Assembly: GCF_947623445.1 (NCBI RefSeq)
Contig: NC_135244.1
Span: 2,852,001-2,916,000, forward strand
Source: Clavelina lepadiformis
Taxonomy: Eukaryota > Chordata > Ascidiacea > Aplousobranchia > Clavelinidae
Direction: 5' to 3'
Length of the DNA stretch: 64,000 bases
Shown here in pieces: positions 49,656 through 62,600 of the stretch (position 1 is its first letter; every line of letters begins with the position of its first letter). The notes under the pieces are model-generated. The model made no database searches, was not told the DNA's origin, and saw nothing but the letters and a program-made list of their open reading frames with translations. The translations under genes were made by a program, and so were the position numbers.

Positions 49656-52157
49656 ATTGCTAACAGACCGAGGCTTATGTACGTCTGGCAGTTTGGTTGT
49701 TGATCGTAATTTATTTGCTGTAACCCTATCAATCTTGCATAGCTTAGTGAGAATGAAATCTTGTAAATGCATAAAATACACCAATGTGTGCAATATGCCT
49801 GCTTCGGTTGGTTTTTGTCGTGTATCTTCTTTGGTGAGATAATATTTAGTGCAGCTGCCATAGAAAGATGTTTAAATTTAAATGGGAAAAAAAGAGTTAA
49901 AAACATTAAACGAAAAGTGAAAACGGCAACAGGTTGAGACATTTTTGTAAATATCAGAGTCGCCATGGAAAATTTTTTTTATATGTTGTCTGATGAAAAG
50001 CCAGCCTTCATCGGTCTGTTCGAAAGAAGTTTTTTCATTAATAAACTGCTCTGTGACTTTGAGCGAACGCGTTTATTCTTATGCGGTTACCGGATTAATA
50101 CTTACCATGAATCTATAATTTTCATAAGGTTAGTGAAATAAGAAAGCTTTGCAATGTTCCACACTTCAAGCATAACTTGATTTACACTATTATTTAGATG
50201 TTGGTGTCATAGAAATCAGGTGTAACGTCATATGACTCTTTGACGTCATACTGGAATTTTGTTTGGGCATTCCCCTTTGAAAATCCCGAGCCGAAGCCAG
50301 CAACAAGGCTAGGAAACTAAACTCGGTTTAACTGAACATTTTCCTATTTAAAAATCAAAACCAGCCTTGGAATGAAGTGACAGTATTCCTAATTGCCACT
50401 GTGAACTGTGTGCATTTATTGCGCTGCAGTCTGCCTTGCAGTTAACTTAAGACTGCACGTCAACCAAATCCAGCAAGTATAAGATGTTAGCCCAAATTAA
50501 TTATTTATGTAACCTGATAGGCTAGAATAGCTTATAGATAGATATTGTTTGGATAAATGCCGTTGTTGTTGTTTACTTTGAAATTGCTTTAGCCTTGTGT
50601 GCTACCATTAGCTTATAATTAATTTATAGTAACCTAATGCATTAATTCTATAATTAGGCTAGTTAAATGGGTCCGTCGTTTGTGCAATTTTTTGGAACCT
50701 ATTCATGGAATACATCGTTTTAGTTGGTTTACCACATGCTGTCGTCCATGTGCTTAACTAATGTAAAGATGTTGCCCACCCTGGGTATTCCCCTAGGTAC
50801 ATTTGTCCTCACACCACTTAACCTTTCATCATTTCATATTTGATTTTGACAGTCAGAAAAATATTATGTTAGTTTGGTAATTTAGTTTCAAACGTTTGCT
50901 ATTACTGAAAGAAAATGAAATATGATTTACATGACATTTTTTAGTATATAATAAATTATGATACAGGGCATAAGTTATCATAAGTGAGTAGTTAATCCTG
51001 TTTGTGCTGCTGTTAACATCAGAGTCTGGTTTGGTTATAGCTTACTTTTTGTTGTTGCTGACTTAACTACCTGATGTCGTAATCATTTTATTGTCACTGA
51101 AAAATTTTGCACAGTTATATAAGTTAAATGTTTTGAAACCCGACCTCTTTTCTATCCTTTCACTCAAAATTCCAATCCAAACTAGCCTAGCCAAGATAAT
51201 ATAACCAGCCAAACTTCCATTTTTTAGATTTGCACTTTCTCTGACAGTTCGTAGCAAAAATTTTTTATTATAAAATTATTACAATTACAAAATTTTTATT
51301 TTAAAATATGTTTGGATTATATTATCATTGTGCAATGAAACTTTGTATTTATAACGGACTTCATTTGATTTTTTTGCTCAAAAGTTATATATTGGTAGCA
51401 TTTATTTTCACTCTTGATTTAGCGGTTGCGTGTCATACATTTCTATAGTTTCATTATGATAGTTATCTTTCAAGTTGTTGTATACCCTACTTCTCAGAAA
51501 ATTGTAAACTTTTGTAGAAGTATCGGTGTTATGGACTATTTTCAGTTTTTATAGCGTTTATCTTTCCAATCGTAGTTCCAATAGTTGTCAATACACAAGA
51601 AAACCATGATCGTTTCACTTCAACGTGTACTCAGCTGGTGGAGAAAAAATTGTTAATGGGTTATGTTATAAACCGTTACATCTCAAAAACTTTTTTATAC
51701 TCCATGGCGCAAATGGTTTTCTGGAAAATGATTGAGAGATAATTTAGTAATAATAAAATAAGAAAACTTTAAAATATGAAATAAACAGAAGTAAAACCTC
51801 CACCCTTTGTACGAAATGACCGGTTAAAACCGGTTTAGTTCATCATTTTCAGGATAAAAGCCTTTAATTTCGCACCGTTGTACTACTTTGTTGTGTGGAT
51901 TCACACAAATATACAACTATTACAAGTTTCTAAGTGGTCCAGTAAACTTCACCTCTTTCTAAATGTAGATATATTTATAACTATTGGCTTTGAACTCAAA
52001 CCAATCAGTTTTTCCTGACTGCAGGTGCTTGAATATTTTCTTATTTGTAGAGTGTAAGACAACTTTTAATCTGTCATGGCTTAAAGTGTTAGACTCCACT
52101 ATTTTGTGAATGCGCTTTTGTTTCGGAAGGAAGTGTTAAAGCGGTCCGCGTAACACG
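49656..52157. other. Intergenic region before the caspase gene
   Basis: AT-rich sequence with no supported exon. It should hold the caspase promoter and leader. I see no strong TATA box close to the ATG at 52158. Confidence 0.4.
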
Positions 52158-54422
52158 ATGGATCAAGACATGAGTTTCCGCTTTTTGATTCAAAAGCTTG
52201 CTGAAGGTTTGACCGATGAGAACATTCAGATGATGCAGTACCTCTGCATGGATGCTATCCCACGTGGAATGAACCTGAAAACTGCTATTGATTTCTTCGG
52301 TTACTTTGAAACAAAAGGCTGGATTAATCACGTCGATATGAGCTTCTTAGCTGAAGTATTGTACCGAATCAATCGGCATGACCTTTTGAAAAAGCTTCCT
52401 GGTGTTAAAAATCGTCGTGACTACGAAGAAAATTACCTCATGTCACAGAACAACCAAAACTTTACGCCGTTCAGGGTGGCTTGCTTTCATTTGATTGAAG
52501 AGCTGACAAAATCAGATTTTTACACTTTAAAGAATCTCTGCAGAAACAAACTGAGCGCTCGCAACTATCAGCGCTCCTCTGACATCATGTCACTGCTAAT
52601 TTGTTTAGAGGAAGAAGATTATATGTCTGATGGTGACTTGGATTTTATGCTTCAAAATCTTCGTCATCTTGACAACCAAACTCCTTATCAGATCTTCCAA
52701 CGACTGAGCCAGGGAGACACCACCATCACGCTTCCGAAAAGGCACCAGAGCTCATCATCCCTTTCCACGAGCAAACCACTCCCTTTTGGTGGTATGGGTC
52801 ATTCGCAAAGTCTTCCTCAATTTCGCTCGGACTACGTACAAGGTCCTAGTACCTCCTACCTATCAATGCAACCAGCAGTGTACAACCATGGCATTCATAA
52901 TTATGATCAGCAGCAGTTTCAAGCAAGTAGTAACTTAACTGGCTTTGCGTTGAAGAACGCTGATTATCAACCTGATGGAAAGCTGTTTGTTGAAGTCAGC
53001 AATCGAGCTTTCTCCAATATTGAATCTTCTGCTAAAACATGGCAAACAACTTACGAGGATGAACAATGTGCCAATGCTTATCATCCTTTCACGGCATACC
53101 AGCCCCGTGGTCCAAATTCTAATCTCAACAGCCAAGCATACCAGACTGGTCTTCCTTATCCCAGCAATCGAGCATATCAGCCCTGTGATCCTAATCTTAA
53201 TCCCAGCTGTCAAGTGCCTTGTGACGACTGGCTGGATGATCAAACTGATGCGAAGACATTGCAGCCTGGTAGCAATAAGCTGCCAGCGCCACGGGCACAG
53301 CCTGTAGAAATGTCTGAGCCAGCCGTTAATATTATGCGTTCATTCGAAGAGATGCAGATAGTCCCTGACGATAGCCGACAGTCTCCAAGCGTTGAAATTT
53401 CATCCGAGTTATATGATGTCGACAGTTGTGGTTACCACCCCACCAATGCTGACATGCCAAAGAATGAAACATCAATCGAGGATCACGGCATCAGTGTTTG
53501 TTGCGCCGACGGTGGTGACAGCTCAGTGGAATGCACCAGTGATAATTTTGAAGGTTTGGAAAGCTATCTGATGGACCGTCGCCCTGTAGGCCTTTGTCTT
53601 ATCATCAACAATTACTGTTTCGAGGACGCGTTTGATCAGCATGAGGCGGAAAGGAGGATGAATCTGCGCGGGAATTCATTGCCAGTGCCCAATGTCGGAC
53701 TGAAAGACAGAAGTGGAAGCAGAAAAGATGTCGAGCGAATCCAGGAATTGTTTGAGAGCTTTGGATTTGAGGTAGACGTTGAATCGAACCTCGATTCAAG
53801 GAACCTCAAAAAAATAGTGAGAGAGTATGCGCGAAAGAGCTACATTGACTACGACTGTCTAGTGGTGTTTGTCATGTCACATGGCTTGGAAGGGAGTGTC
53901 TATGGCATAGATGGCTTCCCAGTGCATTGCACCTGGATTCATAAATGCTTTAGGCCGCAATCAACCCCATCTCTTCTGGACAAGCCCAAGATGTTTTTTT
54001 TTCAAGCATGCCAGGGTGACAATCGCATGAGTGGCCACTATTTTACGCCGGCCCCTGCCTGTGAAGATGACATAGACATTGAAACAGAAGCAATTGAATC
54101 AGATTCGGCTCATACTGTCATCGCCACCCCAGTTGAAGCTGACTTTTTGATTGGCCATTCCACTGTCCCGGGCTATTTATCGTACAGAGACAAGCAAGAG
54201 GGTAGTTGGTACATTGAAACTCTCATCAAGAATTTGGAGAAATATCACGAAAAAGAAGATCTCCTGAGTATTTTGGTCAAAGTGAATCACGAGATGTCGT
54301 CAAAACCTTTCAAGCAGATGCCGATGCCAATCGCCACCCTTAGAAAGAAGATCTACTTTCGTAAAATGAGCAACAGTGCCACCATTGCAAAGGCCCTGAA
54401 TAATGAAACCGAGTATGAGTAA
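52158..54422 (+). CDS. Caspase-8-like initiator caspase with tandem death-effector domains (754 aa, intronless)
   Basis: A cysteine protease of the apoptosis pathway that would be recruited through death-effector domains to an adaptor such as FADD and cleave after aspartate. Two DED-like helical domains occupy about residues 5-85 and 102-182. A linker of nearly 290 residues follows, rich in Ser, Pro, Gln, Asn and Tyr, with loose AYQP repeats (HPFTAYQPRGP, NRAYQPCDP). The caspase domain starts near 474 (RRPVGLCLIINNYCF). Catalytic His575 (MSHG) and Cys618 (QACQG) are intact, and the substrate-pocket stretch EGSWYIETL is present. Aspartates in DIETEAIESDS are likely p20/p10 cleavage sites. Human caspase-8 is 479 residues, so the linker makes this one much longer. 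The whole reading frame lies in one exon. A gene of the caspase-8/10 group is certain; orthology to one of them is not. Confidence 0.95.
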   Translation: MDQDMSFRFLIQKLAEGLTDENIQMMQYLCMDAIPRGMNLKTAIDFFGYFETKGWINHVDMSFLAEVLYRINRHDLLKKLPGVKNRRDYEENYLMSQNNQNFTPFRVACFHLIEELTKSDFYTLKNLCRNKLSARNYQRSSDIMSLLICLEEEDYMSDGDLDFMLQNLRHLDNQTPYQIFQRLSQGDTTITLPKRHQSSSSLSTSKPLPFGGMGHSQSLPQFRSDYVQGPSTSYLSMQPAVYNHGIHNYDQQQFQASSNLTGFALKNADYQPDGKLFVEVSNRAFSNIESSAKTWQTTYEDEQCANAYHPFTAYQPRGPNSNLNSQAYQTGLPYPSNRAYQPCDPNLNPSCQVPCDDWLDDQTDAKTLQPGSNKLPAPRAQPVEMSEPAVNIMRSFEEMQIVPDDSRQSPSVEISSELYDVDSCGYHPTNADMPKNETSIEDHGISVCCADGGDSSVECTSDNFEGLESYLMDRRPVGLCLIINNYCFEDAFDQHEAERRMNLRGNSLPVPNVGLKDRSGSRKDVERIQELFESFGFEVDVESNLDSRNLKKIVREYARKSYIDYDCLVVFVMSHGLEGSVYGIDGFPVHCTWIHKCFRPQSTPSLLDKPKMFFFQACQGDNRMSGHYFTPAPACEDDIDIETEAIESDSAHTVIATPVEADFLIGHSTVPGYLSYRDKQEGSWYIETLIKNLEKYHEKEDLLSILVKVNHEMSSKPFKQMPMPIATLRKKIYFRKMSNSATIAKALNNETEYE

Positions 54423-56602
54423 TAATGGGCACGATCACTCTATTGATGCAATATGCGGAATGGAAAGATGATGCACATTGATTGCTGTTTAACTGCAGTG
54501 AATTGGTATTTCCCTTGTACATACTGTTACATCATTTTTTTTGTATGTTGGTTTTTGTAGCTTATAAGCTCAAACATAATTTGTAACTGTTCAAATATTG
54601 AGTCTCTGTCATAAAACTGCACATACGTTGAGCATTCGTTGTTATTTCCTGCTATTTCTATCCAGATGACTTGTGTGATTAACTTTGTAACTTTTATCAT
54701 CACGTACGTATGAGTCATTAAATCAGTAAATTGATAACGACAGACTGAAAAAAATAACTCCCATTATTTGTAACATTTCGCAAAAAAATAACTCATTTTC
54801 AAAATTTTGAGCTTTTTCCATATTGTCATGTTTGTATGTTTTCTATAAACTTAGAAGTTGTACATGAAATTTGACGCAGATTTTTTGTTATTGGTTTTTG
54901 TGAATATTTTAATTTTGCTTGAGTTAAGATAACCTGCTGGGATATCCAAACATGTTTTACATGTTGTTGCTTTTGTTTGTAGTTGTTTTACTTTTAATAA
55001 TTTGTGCATCAGCCAAAACTGATGGCGTATTGTGAACCATTCATGTTCAGATTATGTTTAGTAGAACTTGTTTCATTTACTCATAGAACATTAAAACCTT
55101 GGATACGGAATGAAACAATTGATAATTTCCAGTCATCATCGTCTTCCCATACTGTTTCTATGATAATAATCTGGATGTGATTGCATCATGATAAAGGATT
55201 ATGGGCAGATATGAACGGCTAGATGTGTTTTCTTTTTGCTATCGCTGTTGGTACGCTGATATCATTGGTTGCTACTTTAAATCATCAGATGACTTGTTAT
55301 TACATAATAGCTGCACAATGCTTTTCCACTTTTATTTTATGTACGTTAAGGCTATTATGCATGTCATCGTTTTGCATTGACGTTCTGAACGTAATTGTTT
55401 TGCCTGAAGTTTGTAAAATTATTTAAATTTTGCTGTGGCATTGTTCTTGAGTTAGTATTTTCAATCAATCTAAAGGATTTATTTAAAAAAGGAAGTATCG
55501 TGATGTAATTTTTTTAGGTATAAACGTGTGCCGACGATAACTGAAAAACAAGTTTTTTGTGCTTTTACAAACTCACATATTGTGCTAAATGTATATTTAT
55601 TAAAATTCAGACAAAGTTCTTTTCATATTTTGCTTTAAATTGTCAATTAATTCTTCAGTTTATATATCACGCAGATGCATGCTTGGCAGAAAGTTTTTAT
55701 TATATATAAAAAACACGTCACATGCTTCCTGTCTTTAAGTTGCCACGTCGCTGTACGAACTTTGCTTTAGTAAACATGACAGAGCTTAGTCTGTGATATC
55801 GTAATTAATAACTGTGCAAACTTGCAGGTGTCTAGGTAGACTTTAGATTTCACCAGTGGTAATTACAACATAAAATTGTCAATGTTTTGTGTGATATTAA
55901 ATACAGAAGTTTAGTTTTATTTCACCTGTAGAAGCAAGAAGCAAAGAAGGGTAACTATTTTTGTCTCAAAATTTTCACAGTTCAGTGGTTGTGAAAAGAA
56001 TTAAATGGAATTGATGGTTTAAATTACACATGCCAAAAAGATCCGGAATAACGGTAACAAAACTTTTGCTTTCCTGACTTATTCTAACTTGTCATAATAT
56101 TTCACATGATATTATCATTTAAAAATATGATATAATTTGAAATGATAACATAAAGTATTACATTTGGCAATGAAATTGTAGGGGTACTATAAGTTTCATG
56201 TTACAGTTGTGCCTTACAACATTTCTAGTTAATTATTTATTACATACTTATGTACACCTGACCCTCTTATGGCATATGCTATTGTTACGTAAAATGTTTG
56301 AAAGGTTACTGTGTAATGTAGTCAGATCACTTCTATTTATACCGGGTTGGATGCCTTTTTTCTATATGAAACATGATATTATTCTCTCATGTGCTGATTC
56401 ATTGCCTTCTAGGCTTCTTGTTTGGTGTTTAAGTATTAGCTGTCTAAGCATTTGTTCCAAATGTCAAGCTTAATTATATAACTGTTGTTTTTACATTAAA
56501 CAATAATTTATATAAAAAAGAGTTTTTGTAATTGTTTTACTTCAGGTTACTTGAACATAATAAATAGGAGTTAAGTTGCAACTGGTATTATTAATTAACT
56601 AA
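54423..56602. other. Intergenic: caspase 3' UTR and ABCA promoter region
   Basis: No exon recognised. ATTAAA at 54717-54722 may serve the caspase transcript. Several long T/A runs give chance open frames such as 55223-55426 and 56198-56473. Confidence 0.4.
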
Positions 56603-59600
56603 ATGTTTTGGAGGCAGCTTAGCCTTCTGTTATGGAAGAATTTTATTTTAAGAAAACGTCATTGGGTATGTACTTAAGGTTGCGTCGAAAGCTACATGTT
56701 ATCTGCATAGTGTGTAGCACTTGGTTGATTACTCAGCTGAGTTGCTTATTTACATGCAAGTTAATTGTTGGTTTTTCATAAACAGTTGAGAACCTTACTT
56801 GAAGTGATATGGCCATTGTTTCTCTTTGCTATTTTGATCGCCATCCGAAAAACGCAGCCTGTAGAAACCAAACAAGAATGTAAGTTTTACATATTTTTGT
56901 GCAACCTATAGAATATGTCATCTTCTATATCATGTATGTTGTTGCTAACCTATATGCTTTTACACTAATATACAACGAAACAACACTTATGTTTTTTTTC
57001 GTTCGGTTGATTGCAGTGTAAGTTTTACAGCAGTGTCTTTATGAATTTACGTCTGCTTAGGCCACTATCCAGCAAGGGCCATGCCGTCAGCTGGAGTCTA
57101 CCCATGGTTCAAGAGCATTCTGTGTGACATTCAGAATCCGTGTTTTAACACAATGGTACCATCGGAAACGCCCGGACAAGTTAATGATCCACTCACAAAT
57201 AACTCAAAGTAAATGATATTTTTAATTTTTGGATTAGGTTGTTCTCTTTCAAGTGATTCAAATATTAAATCTGGTCTTATCAATTTTGCCATACCGTGCT
57301 CTTTGGTTTTTTTATTTGTTTATGCACCAGAGTTCAAAACGAGTTCTGCTTGAAGATTTAGTGTTACAACATGATATGTTTATGTACAGATGTTTGTTTG
57401 AGTTAAATTCTTGCAATATTATTCAATAAGAGTAGAAACCGTTTTTATAGTTTAAAGTTGCTTACTTGTGTTCTTAATAACCAATTTCATGGAATTTCAG
57501 CATCATTACCAGCTTTACCGCCTTGTTTACCTTGCTCAATCAAAACACATCAATTGTTTCCAATGCTTCGCAAATAATCAACGACTTACAAGCTTTGCAG
57601 AATCTGACCCAGCAAGTTTTTAATGAAACAAGTGGAACTGGTAAGTTTAAGGGCAATGTAGATATCCAAATAGACATTGCGAACATGCACGATGCTTTTG
57701 TATCAGGTGTTTCATAGCGGCTTGTTTGTATGTTATTGTTTGTATATTGTTGTATGTTATGTTACTGACAATAAAACCAACTGGCTACGGTATTCCGTTT
57801 CACACACGAAATAAGCAGTTGTTCTATATTATTATTGGTGGATATATGACGAATTCTTGTCTTTATGTCAGCAAACCCAAGCTGTGTAGAACACTGTTGT
57901 GTGGTCAGTACATTAATAATTGACTCATACATAGTTGGTTCCATTTTTAAACAAACTTATTTCTTATGTGCTTTGTGTTTGGATGACTCAGCGAAAACCT
58001 ATGGTTGAATGTCATATATTCTTAATTAAAACATAAAATTTATTGGTTTTTCCTTCAAGAATAACAAATTATTTCTGAATTACATGTCATTATTTACACC
58101 ACTCTATAATTTCTATGTGCTTAAAATAGTCACAATGAATACGCTATGAAACGGAAAGATTTTTAATGTTTTTCAATTTAACATTTGTTTTTTTATTTAT
58201 TAATCCACCATATCACCTATTCTTATTTAGGGCTACATCTTTCGTTTGATAATTTCGACTTAACCTTTCAAATTCATAGACATTATAAAGCGTAGACCTA
58301 ATAGAAGTACAGCACAGACCGTATAGACAGAGCACATAAAACAAACGTAATAAAAATTACTCACTTATATAATGTCTTAAGACTTGTGAAAAGTAGTAAA
58401 ATAAGGAAATGTTTGTTTAATTTCAGTTCCCTTGTCAAGTGTGGTTACAGATGAAGTCGCCTATCGTAACTTTTTATTCGTCAACCTTTCACTTTCATCT
58501 GAGGTTGTGGACTCTCTTTTATCGGCAAATGTTTCATTTGCGCAAGTAAGTAGGCTGTAAAATCCTTTGCAATTCTAATGCTCTGAAGTAACCTCAATCT
58601 GAGGTTACAATGAAGCAAATTTACAGGTTACTGTAGGTTAAAGTAAAGTGGGTCAAACTTGGAAGTCTCTTAAAGCACCTTAAATTTTAAATGGCGAAGT
58701 TTCCACTTTGTTATTTGCGATGTCAGAAATGCCAATTTGTAATTTGAATAACTGTTATTTTATACTATTTTATGCGTGCAATGGTGACTAATTTCTGATC
58801 AAACGACAGCAAACGGTATTAGTTTACCATTTCAATTTTCAGGCACTTGGCATATCGGCAGTCTTGGGCCAAAGGGTTCTTGTTTGCAACGAAACTTCTC
58901 TATCTACATTCCTCACACTTCCAAGCTCCCCCAGTAGTCCCGCTAACGTATCAGCTGAATTGTGTGCTTTAAGTGATGCACAGCTGTCTGAACTCTCTCA
59001 GTACACTAATAGCAGCATAACCCTTGCTACCATAAACACAGCCTTTCAGGTATTTGCTATGAGAAAGCCGCAATTCGAAAACAGCTATTTATTTGTTGAA
59101 GTAACCTGAGTACACAACGTTTTTAGCTAAAAAGTTTTCAGAAATTCATTTTAATTCTCTAGGCTGGGACAGTTAATGCTGCGGATTATATAACCATCGC
59201 AAATCGTCTTGCCGGTTATGTGCAAGAACTGCAGGGTGTTCAAGGTCAAGTGATGGACATAACCAACAGTCTTCAGTCTCTAAATTCTCTTTCTGACTTC
59301 AATAGTTCGACATTTTTTAATGTAAGTATTGTTGTGAAGAACATTGTCAACTTTTAGTATTATTTTGACAGCAGCACTGACTGATTTTATCTCAGGATTT
59401 CTGTGGCCATCCGGTTGTCAAAAACACTGGTTTTTCAAGTTTCTTCTCTGGATCTTCATCTGTAGACACCAACTCGAGCTCACTGGATCTTACCCAACTG
59501 CTGAATTACGCTTCGTACAATAGGTACAGTAACTAGTCAAATATATTTAGACTTTTTCATTACTATAGTTTTATGAATTTAATAATTCTTATACCATACT

Positions 59601-62600
59601 TAGAGGACATTTTGCAATTAATGCATGACCGATAAAGCTGTGAGTTCTGTAGGTTTTTTGAAATTTTTGCATAAGTTCCATTTATAATTGTGTTTAGTTA
59701 TTGAATATTAATTTTCTCTTTTGTTTCAACATATCTATTTTCATTCCAGTTCTTACTTCTGCACTAATCTTATTGGGACTTTGGAAGGCAATTCTCAGTT
59801 CACCTTCTTTTGGGATACAGTGAAGCCTCTACTTTTAGGTTTGTTTGTCTGTAAAACAACAAAAGCTTAAACAAACGCAAAATAACACTTTCTTCCAGAA
59901 GTGAAAATATAAATCAATAAATAAATGTAAAATCTTTTTCACGAAACTGATGAGAAATGTTTAACGTCAACTTTAAGCTAAGAATGGTTTAAACTATGAT
60001 TTAAGACACTATAATTTAAACCATGAAAAGTCTTGAAAACCTTCTTTCAAAGGTAAAATCCCATACTCTCCCAACACACCATTGGTTCGGGACATCATCC
60101 AATATGCCAACTCAACATTTGAAACTTTGGCGCTGGTGCAGTCGTTTGGTGAAAATTGGGAGTCCAACGTTGGCCCCACACTTTACTCTGCACTGGAATA
60201 TGGCCCATTGGCAACTCAGTTGAGGGTTAGCATTAACTTTTTTTTGTCAATTAAAGAAACTGTACATCCATGGACATACTCATTAAGTACAAATGGTATT
60301 TTAACCGGATAAAATGCAGTGAAGAAGCTCGGAATTTAGCAGTATTAAATATTACAACAGTGGCAAATGTTAGCACAAATTTTGAACTTTGTAGAACAAC
60401 CCTGATTCTTTTGTGTATTAGAGTCTTCTGAGTTCCAGTGCGACTTTGGAGCCTTTGGCAAACCAACTAGGCGTGTCTCTTGAGCAACTGGAACAACTAC
60501 GAACATTTCTTTCCAATGACGACAACCCAGCTGATTCAGTCACCACTTGGAAGGACGTGTACAGATTATTTAATGGCGGGATTCTTTTAGTTACGAGGGT
60601 AAGAGTTTCAAGGCTTAATAGCAAACCTGTTTCTGTAAAACTTCTTTATATTGGACATAATTGTATGAGATAAACGCTACTTGTTTGGTAATGCGTTACG
60701 ATTACTACCCTACACAGCATTACATAGATATGTACGGCAGTGACTTAAGTTTTTCAAGTTTAATGTTGGTCTGTTATCTAATTCGTTCATAGTTCAGGAA
60801 ATGCATACACATGTCACATAGCTAACTCTCGTTTTTTATCTCAGCCACAACAGTCCTCTGCAGTAGTCAGTAATGTTAATGAAACGCTTCAGGCAATTTA
60901 AGGTTTCGAAACTTGATTTACTTCATTTAACACCAATTGAGGCGTATCACATGATTAATGTTAAAACCACGTTGAGGAACTTTTGCTCATTTATATTACT
61001 GTTTGAAAATAAATTTTGGTGAAACCCAAGTGTTATTTCACGGTTATAAACTCTTTGTACACTTAAATTTTTACAGTTTTCCTATCCCCTAGTTGTTGTA
61101 ATAGGAGTTCAAATAAACTTCAGTATTTTGATCTGTGATTAACGCACGTTAAGTATACAGGATGTATTTTATATTTTAGATCATCGGATGCATTGAACTG
61201 GATAAATTCGAAGGTTATGATCATGAGTATGAGTTGGTTGATCATTCTATTACCCTGGTGAATAACAACAGCCTCTGGGGAAGTGAGTAGAATGCAGGAA
61301 GTTGTAAACATAATTAAATTCTTGGTATTTGTTACAATAGCTTATCTGTCACGTCTGGGGGAACCTACTTATATTTTTGTAACGCACAACATGTAAAATA
61401 TGACATCACATCACCACAGTTTCCGATTGCTGTATGTTGCGTAAACTTTGGCTGTGTTTTCGTTTTCTGAAACGTTTTGGAAACAACCTTACCAATCACT
61501 TAAAACGTCATAATTTTATTCATTGTGTTAGTTAATGTAAATCATGCAATTAGGCACGAACAGTTTATTACTATCATGATCTATTTTAAGGTATCGTTTT
61601 CGAGAATCTCAGCTCAGCAGGGTCATACTTACCACCTGTGGTGAAGTATAAGATTCGGCAGGATGCTGCCTCAGTTACTCGCACAACTGATGTACAACGA
61701 TAGTAAGTTAGTCTTCTTATATTTTATGAAACCCTACAAATATTTTATCGAATGTTGTACAAATATTTGAGGTACTGGCCATTGTTTACTATAAGTTATT
61801 TAGATTAAGTGATAAGGGTTTAGAATAGAATTTAAGTCTTTAATGTGCATTTCTACCACATTATAGCGAATGTATTTTACATAGTAAAATGTCAAACTGA
61901 CCACTGTATATTCATGACTGGGACTACAGTGTGTTATCATGTCATATTCCAACGACAGATGGAATTGGCTAGAACCAAATACATTGAACAAACCCAGTAA
62001 ATGTCAAGTCTAAGTATGTGTACAAACTGAAATTAAGTAATTGCACAACCATGATGTGTGCTTGAAGTAATAATTACAATAATTTCATTCCAACAAAATG
62101 AGCAAATACCATCTGAATTGTATTGCTTGGTAATTTTCACATACAATTGTTTTTGATAACAAAGTACAACTGAGTACCTGTCATCAATTTGAGGCCGGTA
62201 ATTATTTACCAGAACATGCTTATGTGCTGCTGCTGCTGTATGTATGTAGTGGTCGCATTTTATCGTGTTGGCATGTTTGTGCAATTTATTAATACTCGTA
62301 ATTAATCTTTTGTGTTTAAAATTTTTGTCTGCTATGTATTTTCACACCGGTAATTACTGCTAAATACCAGCGATTGTTATAATGGTTAATTAATTATAAG
62401 TTTATAACTAATAATTAGAAAATGTATGTTTTGAATAAAAATTTAAGTGTCATGTTTAACAATTATTCTTTTATTAATTTTTCAAAAATTTTGCATATTT
62501 ATACTCAAAAGTTATTCAAAAATTAATGCCTATTCAGTATCATAACAAAGTAATTTCATTACAATTTCTGCAATATCCTGTTTGGAAATTTATTTGGTTC

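Noticed and set aside
52935-53307. Open frames on both strands inside the caspase gene
   Set aside because: Shadows of the long caspase reading frame.
57523-57944. Frames running past ABCA exon 57501-57640
   Set aside because: The exon ends at a clear donor (GGAACTG|GTAAGT), and the frame beyond it is intron.
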